Assembly: GCF_039555335.1 (NCBI RefSeq)
Contig: NC_092628.1
Coordinates: 77,998,713-78,062,712 of the forward strand
Reading direction: 5' to 3'
Source of the DNA: Amphiura filiformis
Lineage: Eukaryota > Echinodermata > Ophiuroidea > Amphilepidida > Amphiuridae
DNA: 64,000 nt
Shown: piece after piece, positions 13,401 through 22,751 of the stretch
Layout: each line of letters opens with the position of its first letter
How positions within the stretch are numbered: the first letter of the stretch is position 1
The notes under the pieces: model-generated
Database searches by the model: none
What the model saw: only the letters and a program-made list of their open reading frames with translations
What the model was told of the DNA's origin: nothing
Position numbers and translations under genes: made by a program

Positions 13401-16400
13401 TCGAGTACCTGTAAACAAACTTCATAAGCATCTGATAAATTTATTTGTGCCTTTTTTAGGATTGCCCAATCGACAAGCCTACGACGATGTTCGGGATAAT
13501 GTACTTGGTTTTACTGTAACCTCATCATTGTTCATCCTCTTCTCCATCTGCAATATCATACCTGTTTTAGAAGTACAATACATAACATTTATACTACAAG
13601 TTGTCACCAGATCGTTCCTTTATGGAATACTTGTTTCTTCAATAGCAAACACGTAAGTTTGATTACGGATGTAAAAAATATTAAGTACAACAACATCCAA
13701 AATGTGGGCTGAAAAATAACCAACGTTTCAGGAGCTTAAAACATCCTTACAAGGTAAAAACAGGTGGAAACAACAAATGATAATCATAATGCAATAGTCT
13801 GTCTCGGCTCAAGACGAGACACACCTTAGTTGTGTTTAAAGTCACAGTTATTGTTTTTACTCGTTTCTTTACCTTGTTAACGGGATGTTTTAAGCCCCTT
13901 CCAAATGTTGGTTGTTTTGGCTTTTTAAATCCACATTTTGGATGCTGTTGTACTTAATAAATACTTTTAAAATTTATTTTCACCGTGTACACTGCAGTAA
14001 TTACTCTTTAATTAAAGATCCATCAAAAGTGCCCCTGTTGGTCAGTTGATACTGTTTTGTTTGCTTTGTGGACGATGTAAATAAGTTTTTGTTTCCTTAT
14101 AAATATTTTGGTACAAAGAAAATGGTTAGATGACCCTTATTCTTTTTCCACTGCTAATTGGTTCCAATTCTTAACCGCCTTTTCATACACTCTTACAACC
14201 AATACAATACAATACAAAAAGCATTTGCGCCATTTCCATAAGGCTCAGCAGAGATCTTACAAAATACCTTTTACTATAATGTACCACCTAAACTACATTT
14301 GAAGGTGCATCTTAAATTACAAAGTACAATACCAATAAAAACATGTTAAGGGAACAAATAAGTTTTAAGCGCTTTTTTGAATATATTTGTATAGTAGATG
14401 AATATTGTCTAATATAGACAGCTAGCTTAGTCCACTCTTTTGATGCAAAAACTGTGAAAGTTCTATCACCAGCTAAACACTAGTCATGGGATAGTCAAGA
14501 CGAAGATAATCATTGCAAGACCGGAGTTGTCTCTTTGGAACATGCAATGATAAGCATTTTGACAATATGTTAGTCCTTGGTAGTGAAGACATTTATATAC
14601 AAGCAAAAGTAATTTGAAAATGATCCTTTGACGTATTGGAAGCCAATGAAGTGATTTCATATACAAGACGTGCTGCCCAGTTTTGAAAACGTTGTAGACG
14701 AGTAATATGAGTAGATGGTGATGAGTAGAGAAGGCCATTACACTAGTCAAGACACATATATTTTCATACACTCTTATAGCGAGAACTAATCAGAGCAAAC
14801 GTTAGAAAAAATACCAGGAGTGTAAATAAATGCCTACAACTTGTTGGGAGAGAAATTGTACAAAATAATGCACACGTACTGAGATGTTGATGCGTCTAAT
14901 GCACTAGCCGCGTAAGGTGGAGTGCATTAGACGCATCAATATCTCAGTACAAGTCTAATGCACTCCCCCTGCGGTGCTCGTGCATTAGACTCATCAACAT
15001 CTCAGTACATTGCATTATGTTGTACAATTTCACTTCTAACAAGTGATACACGTTTATTTACATATAACTATATAATTGAACATGATATGATTTTATTAAG
15101 GTTGAATTTAATGTTTTGTATTTCTATTAAGGTTTCCTAGTCAGTACTACGGATCTCTGATAGGATTCAATTCAGGAATAGGTGCTGTTATGATTGTCAT
15201 ACAATATCCGCTATTTATAATTACACAGAAAGTATTCAACAACGATCCACTCATCGTAAGTTCAGTGTCATATTTTGTAACGTACATATTAGTCGAATAC
15301 ATCGGGCTAAGGGCACATCCCCTATGCTATAGAGGAATAACTTTCCAATAAAAGAAAGGTCTTGATTTCCAACTTTGTTTTCTGAAAACGACTGGAATTC
15401 TACTTCTCATTGTTGCTGGAAAAAGCTTGAAATGCAAATAAATGAATGAAAAATTATGGAATTATCCAAATGAGCCTCTCAAATTGAGGATTTTTGATTT
15501 TGAATTATTTTTCTGCTAAATCTTTTCGCCTTTAGAGACATTAAAGTCTGGATTTACAACGATCATGACTGGACTGGATCTATGAACTCCTCTCTATATA
15601 TAGGGAGTGTGCATCCATTTTCTGGAATAGCCCATTGTTTTCTCATAGTATGCATGCTATATTCTAATCAAGATGTTAATGCATATTGACTTATTTATGT
15701 CTGTTTTCATAAACACCTTTGTCCTTGTCGATTACGAAGAGCGTATTTTTTTATTCGTGCCGGTATGTTACGTAATCCTTTTTTCTATGATGTACGTGAA
15801 AGTGACAAGTGACACGTGAAAACACGTCATTTTAAATACATGTGACTCGTTATCCGTACGTTTATACTGGTCGTTATTTTTGACGGTATATATTGAAATT
15901 TGATGACAAATATTATGGATATATATCTTATTCTATTCAGCCGCAATGGTCTACCATCCATTTTACTTGTTACTATCTGATATACACGGTATAGGCAAAT
16001 ATAAATAGGAAGTCAGTAAACATGTAAAGGTTCAAGCGGAAAATGTCACCAGGAACTTTACTATCCAAAAATTTAACCAGGACAGGGAGTAAAGAACACT
16101 AAGCAAAGTAGCGATTAGTAAGAAGTAAGAATTAGGGGCTCATACATATATTTTCATAACTAAACGGTTACCGTTTATGCCCGAGGGCCGCTTCATACAT
16201 ATCAGAACATTATGATTCTTATTTCATTAAAATAATAACAAACAAGAACAAGTAAAATTGTTAAAAACGTGATTTTCCTTAATTTTCTATTATGTCGCAA
16301 ATTCGGGCTACCGGGCATTAACGTTGTTTATGCCCGGCTCTCGACCAATTACAAGCGCTTTTATATAGTGGGTAATTTTATGAACTTTTCCACAAAACAC

Positions 16401-16813
16401 CGGAAAATGTTCGATTACGAACATGACATTATAATTAGTTCATACTGGTATAGTATTATTACGCTTTAGCGGAATAGTTTGTCGATAAGCAAAGTTACTC
16501 GCCATTGATGTTTGGAGGGGATTTCAGGAATTCCTTTTTTCTATTTTATTTTTCTTTCGAAGTGGTTTTTCTTTTATATTTTCATTGCTGCTGCAGAGTT
16601 CGGCTATTTGCAATCATATACTGTCTTTTTTTCTCCTAGGTAAATGCATTTCTTCTGGTAGCCTGTGTAACTACGTTGGTTGTACCTGTATATTTCTACT
16701 TTTATGCAAAACGGAAAAATGCAGAAGTAGACCAACTGAGACAATCTCCACAAAATATAAATGAACCGGAAGTGAAGAAATCGACGGTTTTTACTATTTC
16801 GGGTTTGCAGTAA
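4460..16813 (+). CDS. SLC43A3: SLC43A3-like major facilitator transporter, nine coding exons
   Basis: Coding exons are 4460-4773, 5753-5876, 6997-7089, 8604-8835, 12732-12917, 13113-13202, 13460-13652, 15132-15255 and 16640-16813 (TAA). All junctions are GT..AG and the phases agree, giving 1530 bases and about 509 residues; human SLC43A3 is about 490. Family landmarks in order: a first membrane helix with GGLIFGWASL, the GFLFDTFGTR loop, STGGIQLMPTNLQ followed by IGNLF, the IPWPLPQNYDKG segment before a charged cytoplasmic loop, FIQFGGVLASPLGG, and QYITFILQVVTRSFLYG. Its best match is SLC43A3, an equilibrative purine nucleobase transporter of the plasma membrane, rather than the amino-acid carriers SLC43A1/A2. 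Substrate is inferred from family only. Exon 5 has a second copy at 12213-12374. Introns carry many mobile elements. Confidence 0.9.
4830..5100. repeat. Degenerate AT-rich repeat in SLC43 intron 1
   Basis: Short related strings such as AAACGTTTT, AAAACATTT and AACATTTTG recur on both strands over about 270 bases. It may be a decayed interspersed element, but no ends are clear. Confidence 0.35.
6314..6491. mobile_element. Diverged relative of the hairpin MITE at 2437-2629
   Basis: The left part (TTACACGGTTCCGTCATATT, then GCCTCGAACTGGCA) and the right part (TTCGAGGCTCTGCG, GTGCAAGTAGCGAG) match the arms of the 2437-2629 element with many changes. TA lies on each side. It sits in SLC43 intron 2. 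Confidence 0.55.
6631..6844. mobile_element. Short MITE with CACTGYAAAAACAGTG ends, TA target
   Basis: The terminal inverted repeats CACTGCAAAAACAGTGTTTA and its complement bound 214 bases, with TA on both sides. The inside repeats TTTCTAAACA-type motifs. The ends resemble Tc1/mariner-type MITEs. It lies in SLC43 intron 2, about 150 bases before exon 3. Confidence 0.65.
7300..8345. repeat. Tandem array of a hairpin element in SLC43 intron 3
   Basis: The core CTGAGATGTTGATGCGTCTA, followed by ATGCAC, a short loop and its inverted complement, occurs about four times (near 7310, 7640, 8010 and 8220). Sequence between copies is also repeated: GGCAATTAATGAAAATG at about 7420 and 7765, and TTGATTTGATCATGTA at about 7530 and 7875. 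The array is therefore a direct tandem of about 350-base units. The most complete copy (8165-8340) has arms of about 80 bases running from ATCACTTGTTGGGAG to CAACAAGTGAC. Further single copies lie at 14824-15062 and 34385-34540. Confidence 0.7.
9119..9297. repeat. (ATTAC)n microsatellite, 3' tail of the reverse-strand LINE
   Basis: About 175 bases of five-base repeat with a few interruptions. Read on the - strand it is (TAATG)n, directly after AAGCGCATATAAATGCTTG, a 3' end typical of CR1/L2-type LINEs. It is therefore best explained as the LINE's repeat tail. Confidence 0.75.
9378..9720. mobile_element. TIR element, AAAGGRG..ATTTCGTGATC family, copy 1
   Basis: The ends AAGGAGTATTTCGTGATC and GATCACGAAATGCCCTT are inverted repeats. 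The inside holds the palindrome TTTCGTTCTGGTGCACCAGA. A copy at 41252-41597 matches over the whole length in reverse orientation, and a partial copy starts at about 46287. This copy abuts the C-terminal coding end of the outer LINE, so it inserted in that LINE's 3' region. Confidence 0.75.
10235..11560 (-). mobile_element. Second LINE (CR1/Jockey-like), nested in the first
   Basis: On the - strand, 11564-11277 encodes the reverse transcriptase core (INTGVPQGSILGPLLFIIFI and MYADDTTLYV), and 11266-10562 continues with KCLGVLIDDELLWHKQVN, FDYCCVVWFG and VLQKRCARIIL; a single frame change separates the two. The 3' end has the ACCCTGGGTAAAT motif and an AAATAA-type tail. It splits the outer LINE between its RT core and its C-terminus, and CATAACAT/CATACACAT at the joints is a probable target duplication. 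It is 5' truncated. Confidence 0.8.
12213..12374 (+). other. Extra, diverged copy of SLC43 exon 5
   Basis: Preceded by the same acceptor context (TTTACCTTAACAG) as exon 5 at 12732, and nearly identical for about 160 bases; it encodes the same segment from AARLLAEHYRNKDYP to GTLSPYLVQ. It then lacks about 13 bases of the true exon (TAACTGATGGCAA), but a GTGAAG donor follows at 12375. Using that donor gives 162 bases entering and leaving in phase 1, so it could replace exon 5 or be added to it without breaking frame. Without that donor the frame ends at a TGA about 28 bases on. It may be an alternative exon or a decaying duplicate. Confidence 0.7.
12556..12925 (+). repeat. Right copy of the exon-5 tandem duplication
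   Basis: Matches 9068-9118 joined to 12088-12387. Shared landmarks are CACACCTCCACAGACACAC, CGCTGATGTC, CACCTCTTTACAC, TTGCAGGTA and the exon itself. The right copy is uninterrupted; the left copy holds the LINE block. The unit is about 370 bases. Confidence 0.75.
13256..13308. repeat. (AAAT)n simple repeat
   Basis: A run of AAATAAAT units about 50 bases long just after SLC43 exon 6. Confidence 0.85.
13681..13956. mobile_element. MITE with TTAAGTACAACAACATCC ends
   Basis: The left end TTAAGTACAACAACATCC is inverted at the right (GATGCTGTTGTACTTAA). The arms continue for about 60 bases with small changes (AAAATGTGG, AACCAACGTTT, AAACATCC). The element is 276 bases long, 28 bases after exon 7 of the SLC43 gene. 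Confidence 0.7.
14200..14770 (-). mobile_element. CR1-like LINE C-terminal fragment
   Basis: The - strand encodes a typical late RT segment, KSLHWLPIRQRIIFKLLLLV followed by YKCLHYQGL, in a frame with breaks on both sides, and ends in a (TGTAT)n-like tail at 14200-14215. Truncated at both ends, it lies in SLC43 intron 7. Confidence 0.65.
14824..15062. mobile_element. Hairpin element of the 7300-8345 family with a doubled core
   Basis: Runs from AAATGCCTACAACTTGTTGG to CTAACAAGTGATACACG. The core (CTGAGATGTTGATGCGTCTA with its inverted partner) is followed by a second half-core (TCTAATGCACTCCCCCTGCG) before the right arm, so this copy has an internal duplication. Confidence 0.65.
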
Positions 16814-16877
16814 CTGGAATAATTATCGGAATGATATTGATGACGATTCTGGATTCAGGGATTTTAGCAGTAACATG

Positions 16878-16883
16878 AATAAA
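16878..16883 (+). promoter_or_regulatory. Candidate poly(A) signal of the SLC43 gene
   Basis: AATAAA lies 65 bases after the TAA stop at 16811-16813. It is the first canonical signal downstream. Confidence 0.4.
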
Positions 16884-16889
16884 ATATAT

Positions 16890-17780
16890 GAGTGTTCCGC
16901 AATCAAGCTCATTAGGATTTTCAGTAAAACAGATAATCCGGCGATTCTTTTGTACAAATCCAAAACTTGGGTTGATGTTACATATGTCAATGACAGTTGC
17001 AGTTTCATGCTAAAACATTTTCAATGGACTGACCAATTCCTGCACCTCGACGGCTGACGGCTGCTTCCAGTTGGAACTGATGTAGATGGCGCTGTATAAA
17101 GGAATTGGTCGTAAATATGCGGAAGAATATGTGGGTGTTATTTTCTTCTGTCAATGTTTTCTGTGATCCACTTAGAGTGTATTGTAGTTGGGATGAAAAG
17201 CCGACCATCATATGAAAATTATGTCCTTTCGTATACATGGTATATGAAGTGTCCCAAAAGACCTATTTCTAGGTCTTTTATGAATCAAGGAATGAATCAA
17301 AGAGTCAATCAAGATCAATATCATAGTCACCGGTATTAATTTTTTTTATGGCGATCGAAAAAGAAAAGTGTGAAGAAGTGGATCGGGATTTATACATGTA
17401 TGGGCCTGTTGGGCGAAATCAGCCCCCAGGGTCACAACTTTGGTTTGGGTTTGGATGTACGGCTGGACTCCAAAAACTACAGACTTTAAACCAAATTTGA
17501 CGAAAAACAGATCGACCCAAAATTGTACCATGTGTTGGAAGTTTTTCGCAAATTTTGTCAAAAATTATGAAAAATTGGCATTTGTAGGGGCCTACGAGAA
17601 AAGTTTGAAAAAGTACTCCTGGAGAAAACAAATTTTCATGAAATTGAGGGCCAATAAACAAAAATGGCTCAAATTCACCACACATCCAAACTAAATGACT
17701 GACCGAAAACGCTCCCGAATCTGCCGCACACCCGCATTTTCCCGGGAACAATCCCAACGTGTTTGTCAGAACAGAGCAGC
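16890..17780. other. Intergenic DNA with a fragment of the 24841-25510 repeat family
   Basis: At 17170-17240 the text GTTGGGATGAAAAGCCGACC and nearby bases match the arms of the repeats at 24841-25510 and 62766-63345. An 84-codon open frame at 17440-17694 has no family resemblance and no splice context, so I do not call it a gene. Confidence 0.45.
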
Positions 17781-17789
17781 AGTATGCGT

Positions 17790-19200
17790 CGATTATAATA
17801 CGTATTCATAAATACGCACGTGATCACCTCCGCGCTGCATACAATAGCTTGTAGACATTACGTATCTACTAAAGTCACCTTCTACATAGCGAGTGGTCTT
17901 CCTATCCTGTCCAATTGAATGCAAAGGCGGTAAACAACAAGGGACTACTGTGCAGCAAAATTGTCTAATTTGTTCAACTTTGTGATTACATTGGTAAACG
18001 TTTCCGTCGATAAATATTTTGCAAATACTTTCAAAATGTTGTTTATGATAACATTTATTACAAATTCGGAATTCCCCCTCCAAGCGTAATAATTTTGTTA
18101 TTCCGGTAATACTTAAACTTTTATTAGGCCTAAAAAATTGTTTGATTGGCGTAACTTTTTAAGACTGGTCTGCTGTATAAATCAAATAAGTGTTGGCAGA
18201 CTTCAAAAAAATGATTTTTCTTCAAACTTTGTGCATGGATGCACCTTGGGTCAAAGTCAACAGGAATGACATTCATGTCGCCTCTGCACCTTTGGTTGCC
18301 ATGGCAACCGCCAAAATGTAAATTTGCCCAATTTTCAGCATTTTCAGCATTTTCACATGTAACAAAATGTAGAAATATCAGGTCAGATTTCAGGATGAAG
18401 GAAATCATGTTCAGTACCCTTCTTTTATACAGTAAATAAGACATCCTTCCTCTCTATTACAATCATGTAAACACAAACAAATCACTTTCAGAAGTGGGTG
18501 AAACCATTATGTAAAATAGGGGTGTTTTTCATTATTTTCGGCCATGCCAAAACTTGTGTTGGGAAAATTGATGTAACCCCAAAGTAACACTTTTCTCACA
18601 ATTATCTGCTCAGGGTAAGTAGATAAGATGTTGGTCTAGTAATATCATGAAAAAAAAGGTTTGGTAATTTTCATACGTAGGAGCAGTGTTGCCAGGAAAA
18701 TTGCACAATTTTCAGTTTTTTAATTTAATATATTATGAAAAATAAGGGCTTTTATCCACCTAGAGATGATGATGCATTTGTATGATATTAGTATGAAGAC
18801 ATTACCAAATGTAGTGCATGAGTATCAAGTATTTCTGCCTAAGTGTTGCCAGAAACCTCACTTTTGTGACGTTTGAGATTTTATTTACAATGGAAAATGC
18901 TGATTTTAACAGACAACTCTCTTGTTAATTTTATGCAACACTCCAGTATTGTGATTTGGATTAAGTGCATGGTGTGACATTTAATTATTTTATTTTTTGC
19001 AAAAAAAGAAAAAAAAAGAAAAAAGAAACAAAAAAAGTCATGATCGGGCCTACTTTTAGGGTCGGTCGGGTTATGCCAATCAAACATTTTTTAGGCCTTA
19101 TCTAAAATGTTCCTATCCTCTTCAATGGCACGATGATTTGGTCACGCTTGCTGGTCTTAGTATGTCGTGCCCTTAAAAATACGTATTTATAAATATAGTC
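17790..19200. mobile_element. Probable TIR element with AAATACGTATTTATAAATA ends, copy 1
   Basis: The left side (TCGATTATAATACGTATTCA, then CGCACGTGATCACC) and the right side (AAATACGTATTTATAAATAT, AGTCGAA) form imperfect inverted ends. The same ends bound 44725-45466. The inside, about 1.4 kb, has no recognisable frame and may include other insertions. The limits are approximate. Confidence 0.45.
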
Positions 19201-20309
19201 GAAACATGTTTGAAACGTTTTCAGTTTCTTTTCTTTTCAAGTTGTAACCTAGAATCTAAAACCAGTTTTGACAGTAACAAAGTATTGATTCATCGTCCGA
19301 TTCTAAAAGCTACAAGTCACATAAACATTTCAGTACTGTTAAATGTCTGTATCATGACCTGTGGTAAGCAGACTCAAAGCAGATACAAAATAATTAATAA
19401 AAAACATGTTGACAATGCATATCGTGTAAGATTGCCAAGTAGAATGATAATGCAAGATTTTTCAATATATGTCAATCAAGTCGCAAAGACTCTCAATGTA
19501 ATACACAGTGGCTGCCTGTGCTTGTGGCTCAAAGTGAAGCAGGTGCATATGGTGGGATCATTTTAGACTGAAAATAAGGGTAATGTGCAAGTCTGGGGTG
19601 CCCTGCAGTTTCACTCACCCTGAGCCTATAGGAGTTACGCCATTGTAATACGCTCATGTACAAATAACGCATCCATTGACACATATTTTATGCTATATAT
19701 GGTGTTTTTTGAAAATAAATGAAAAACGATTTGTTTGAACAAGATATAATTGTGATATTTGAATTTCTTGTGTGATTTCCTTTCATTTGATACCCATATT
19801 GACATACTTTCGATGAAATTAGATTTGACCCCGGGGGTCCGTGTGAATATTTTGGGGGTCTCCCGGTCGGTGCTTAAAATACTTGCCATGGACCATCCAA
19901 ATTGATGGTGCAACTAAAAATAGCATTAAGAATTCAAAAAAAGTACTCTGTGCTCCCTGGTTATTATGGTTATATGGTTTTGCAAGTGAAAGTGTTAGTT
20001 CGCCGATTATTGTTCTATAGGTGATGTTGAAGGGTGAAATATTGTTTCCCCGGCCTGGGTGATTCAAAATTTCCAAGGTCAAATGTTATACAGGGGTAAA
20101 ATTTCGAAACTGTTCAAAGTTACCAAAATGCTCCTCTGATCATTGGACAACGTTAAGTGTTATATACTCCGTACGACCTATCGTTTCGGAGTTTTGACCC
20201 CTGAATAAATATTGACCTATAGGAAATCTCGAATTGTGTGTGACGATTTTACACCCCTCGGAATTTCATTTTGTACCACGCATACAACATTACAACAAAG
20301 AAAAACACT

Positions 20310-20560
20310 TTAAGGTTAGCAACTACTTAAACTGTTGCGATTTGGTAGTTCACAGCATCTTGCAAATGGTGGTGATCTTTGGCAAAAATTGTATTGATCA
20401 TATAGCGAGTGTATAGAATTCGAATATCACAGATATACTTTTGTAGGTCATGTGGTTCTTGAGTTATGCTGTAAAGAGGGCTGAAACAACAACACTTTTG
20501 TAAATCGTACATAACTCATCATTTTAACACCAATAAATCATGTAAGTTTTCAAAGTAGAA
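20310..20560 (+). repeat. Interspersed repeat, copy 1
   Basis: Matches 22880-23125 closely, with landmarks GGTTAGCAACTA, TGTTGCGATTTGGTAGTTCA, CATCTTGCAA and GGGCTGAAACAACAACAC in the same order and orientation. No ends or coding potential are visible. Confidence 0.75.
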
Positions 20561-21354
20561 TGAATGAATTTTTTTTTTGGTTGCTTCGACCAACAATAGA
20601 GGTTATCCGTGTTCTATAAGCTGCATATCCTATCAACGACTGCTATACCTTGTTTAGGATTTTCAAAAGAAGTACCTGCATGTGCAACCATGACTCTGTG
20701 TTTTAAAATAGCCCGCCAAAGTCATGCAAGTAACTCCGAGGTCATACATTGAATTGGTTTGAATGAGGAATACTACGGGAACCAGCTCCTTTTGTTAGAA
20801 GTCACACATGGGTAACGTCAAAGAGCTTTTAATAGAAATAGAGTCGCAATAGATTATATAATGCTTTGTTCGTTTGATGCCGATTAGAAGTTGCGACAAG
20901 CTATTCATAAAAGTGGTACCATTGTTTCGAACAAAGGGGTTCCGCCATTAAATTGGTCACTGATCCGGCATCATATTAACGCTCTACACAACAGGTGAGT
21001 ATCAATAAGTGACCACAATACAGTCATGTGTAAGGGCAGTCATGTGTAAAGTGGTACCATTGTTATCACGTATCCCAAATGTGTGCTTGTGTGGGTCTGA
21101 AGTCTATAAAGGAGGCTTTAGCTGTCGATGCAATCATCTTTACCACCCACCTGACTTTAGGCGCTTCATTTAAATAAACTGAATGCTCTTGCTGATCGAA
21201 TACACATTAGAATGTATGAAGGCTGCCATGTCCAGTCCACATATCTATATTACACTATAATGGTAATCGCTATACGTATACATGTAAGTATAAGTATAGG
21301 CCTATTAAATTTCCATTAAATTTTATTTTAAGAAGGAGATTGGTATAGAAATAG

Positions 21355-21625
21355 TGGCGTACCCAAAGAGGGGGGGGGGTTGGGGAGGGCAGATTCACCC
21401 CTGTGAGAAGTCTTGGGAGGGGAAGAGAGGGGAGGAGGGGATATGGAGAATGAGAGAGGGCTGGAGGAAGGGAGAAATAAAAAAGATATAATAAAGACAA
21501 GTAGATAAATAGAAATAAAAGGAAAATTATGGGAATGAGAGAGGGGGTGAGAGGGGACAAGAAGAGCGAGGGAGTGATAAAGTGTAGGAATAGGAAAGAA
21601 TAAGTACAGAGAAGGGAAAAGAAAG
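21355..21625. repeat. Purine-rich tract
   Basis: About 270 bases almost entirely A and G on the + strand. Its opposite strand is open over long frames only because stop codons are rare in such sequence. It may adopt unusual DNA structure, but nothing suggests a gene. Confidence 0.7.
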
Positions 21626-22451
21626 GAATGATGAATACATTTAATAATAATTATTAGGCCTATATAATAACTAAACACATAACAGCACTGGGCAGCCATT
21701 CGATGATGTCAATGCCTTTATTCGTTACGTAATTAAAACGCCCAGTCAGATGTATTTCACACCTGCCAAACACAAGTCACCCAATTTCGAAAACTGGACG
21801 TTGAATGTACACTCTCATGAATATTGATTGGCAACATTTTCTAATATGTAAGCGCTCTAATCGGAAACAATAGAATAATAGACCCTGCAGAGCGTTGGGT
21901 AACGTGGATAACCTCTAATAGAATACCTAGTCTACCCTTAATTGACAAAACCAACCTACCTGCTACAGGACTATTTTGACCAAATAAAACCAAAACACGT
22001 TTATAACCCCCGATTGTAGGGTTTTACCTGGCCACCCCCCCACCCCCCACACCCACCCACCCCTTTTCTTGTTTGCAGGGCAATTGATTTCTATTGCACA
22101 AAGTTGCCCTCCTCGCGTTGCACACAGGTTTCATTTTTTTTAAGTTAGTAAGAAAATACCATATATTGAACACCTAGTAGTGACATTGCTTTAAGGTTAT
22201 GATACCCTGGGATATATGTTTACTTGCGATCATATGATACTTTGTATAGTAGGCCTATAGTTTTGCTCAGTCATGTAAAACGATCAAAACAAGGATATAA
22301 ACCTTCGAACAATATCCGTCCATCCCTGATCCGTCAAAGTCACGAGATCATAATACTTGCAATAGGTACTACCTGGTAGCAATACATTACATGATAAATT
22401 CGCGTTGGCCTACTTTGGGTGTTTAGAAGTATACATATATCCAGTTTCAAC

Positions 22452-22711
22452 TAGTCCTTCAAGAATGACCCACGGCTATGTGGGGGGGGCTCGGCGAAGC
22501 CGAGCATGTTCGGCGAAGCCGAACAACGAGGCCGAAGGCCGAGTAGCGAGGCCGAAGTGTGGGGGGGCTCGGCGAAGCCGAGCATGTTCGGCGAAGCCGA
22601 ACAACGAGGCCGAAGGCCGAGTAGCGAGCTCGGCTTTGCCTCAACATGCTCAATACTAGTATACATTGTAGTTTTAAACTTCTCAAGCCGAGAGTCATTC
22701 TTGAAGGACTA
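22452..22711. mobile_element. hAT-like MITE with 8-base target duplication and GC-rich hairpin core
   Basis: The inverted ends TAGTCCTTCAAGAATGAC bound 260 bases, and GTTTCAAC at 22444-22451 and 22712-22719 is an exact 8-base target duplication, the length used by hAT elements. The core at 22487-22635 is two direct copies of a GC-rich unit built from small palindromes (GGCTCGGCGAAGCCGAGC, TTCGGCGAAGCCGAA). Its right end is only 41 bases upstream of the start codon of the DUF4430 gene. Confidence 0.8.
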
Positions 22712-22751
22712 GTTTCAACCAAAGCTAGGACACTACTCATAAATAGCGACA

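Noticed and set aside
17440-17694. 84-codon open frame on the + strand
   Set aside because: No start context, splice sites, family motif or second copy supports coding.
21270-21699. Open frames of 96-123 codons on the - strand
   Set aside because: They follow from the purine-rich tract, which lacks stop triplets on that strand.
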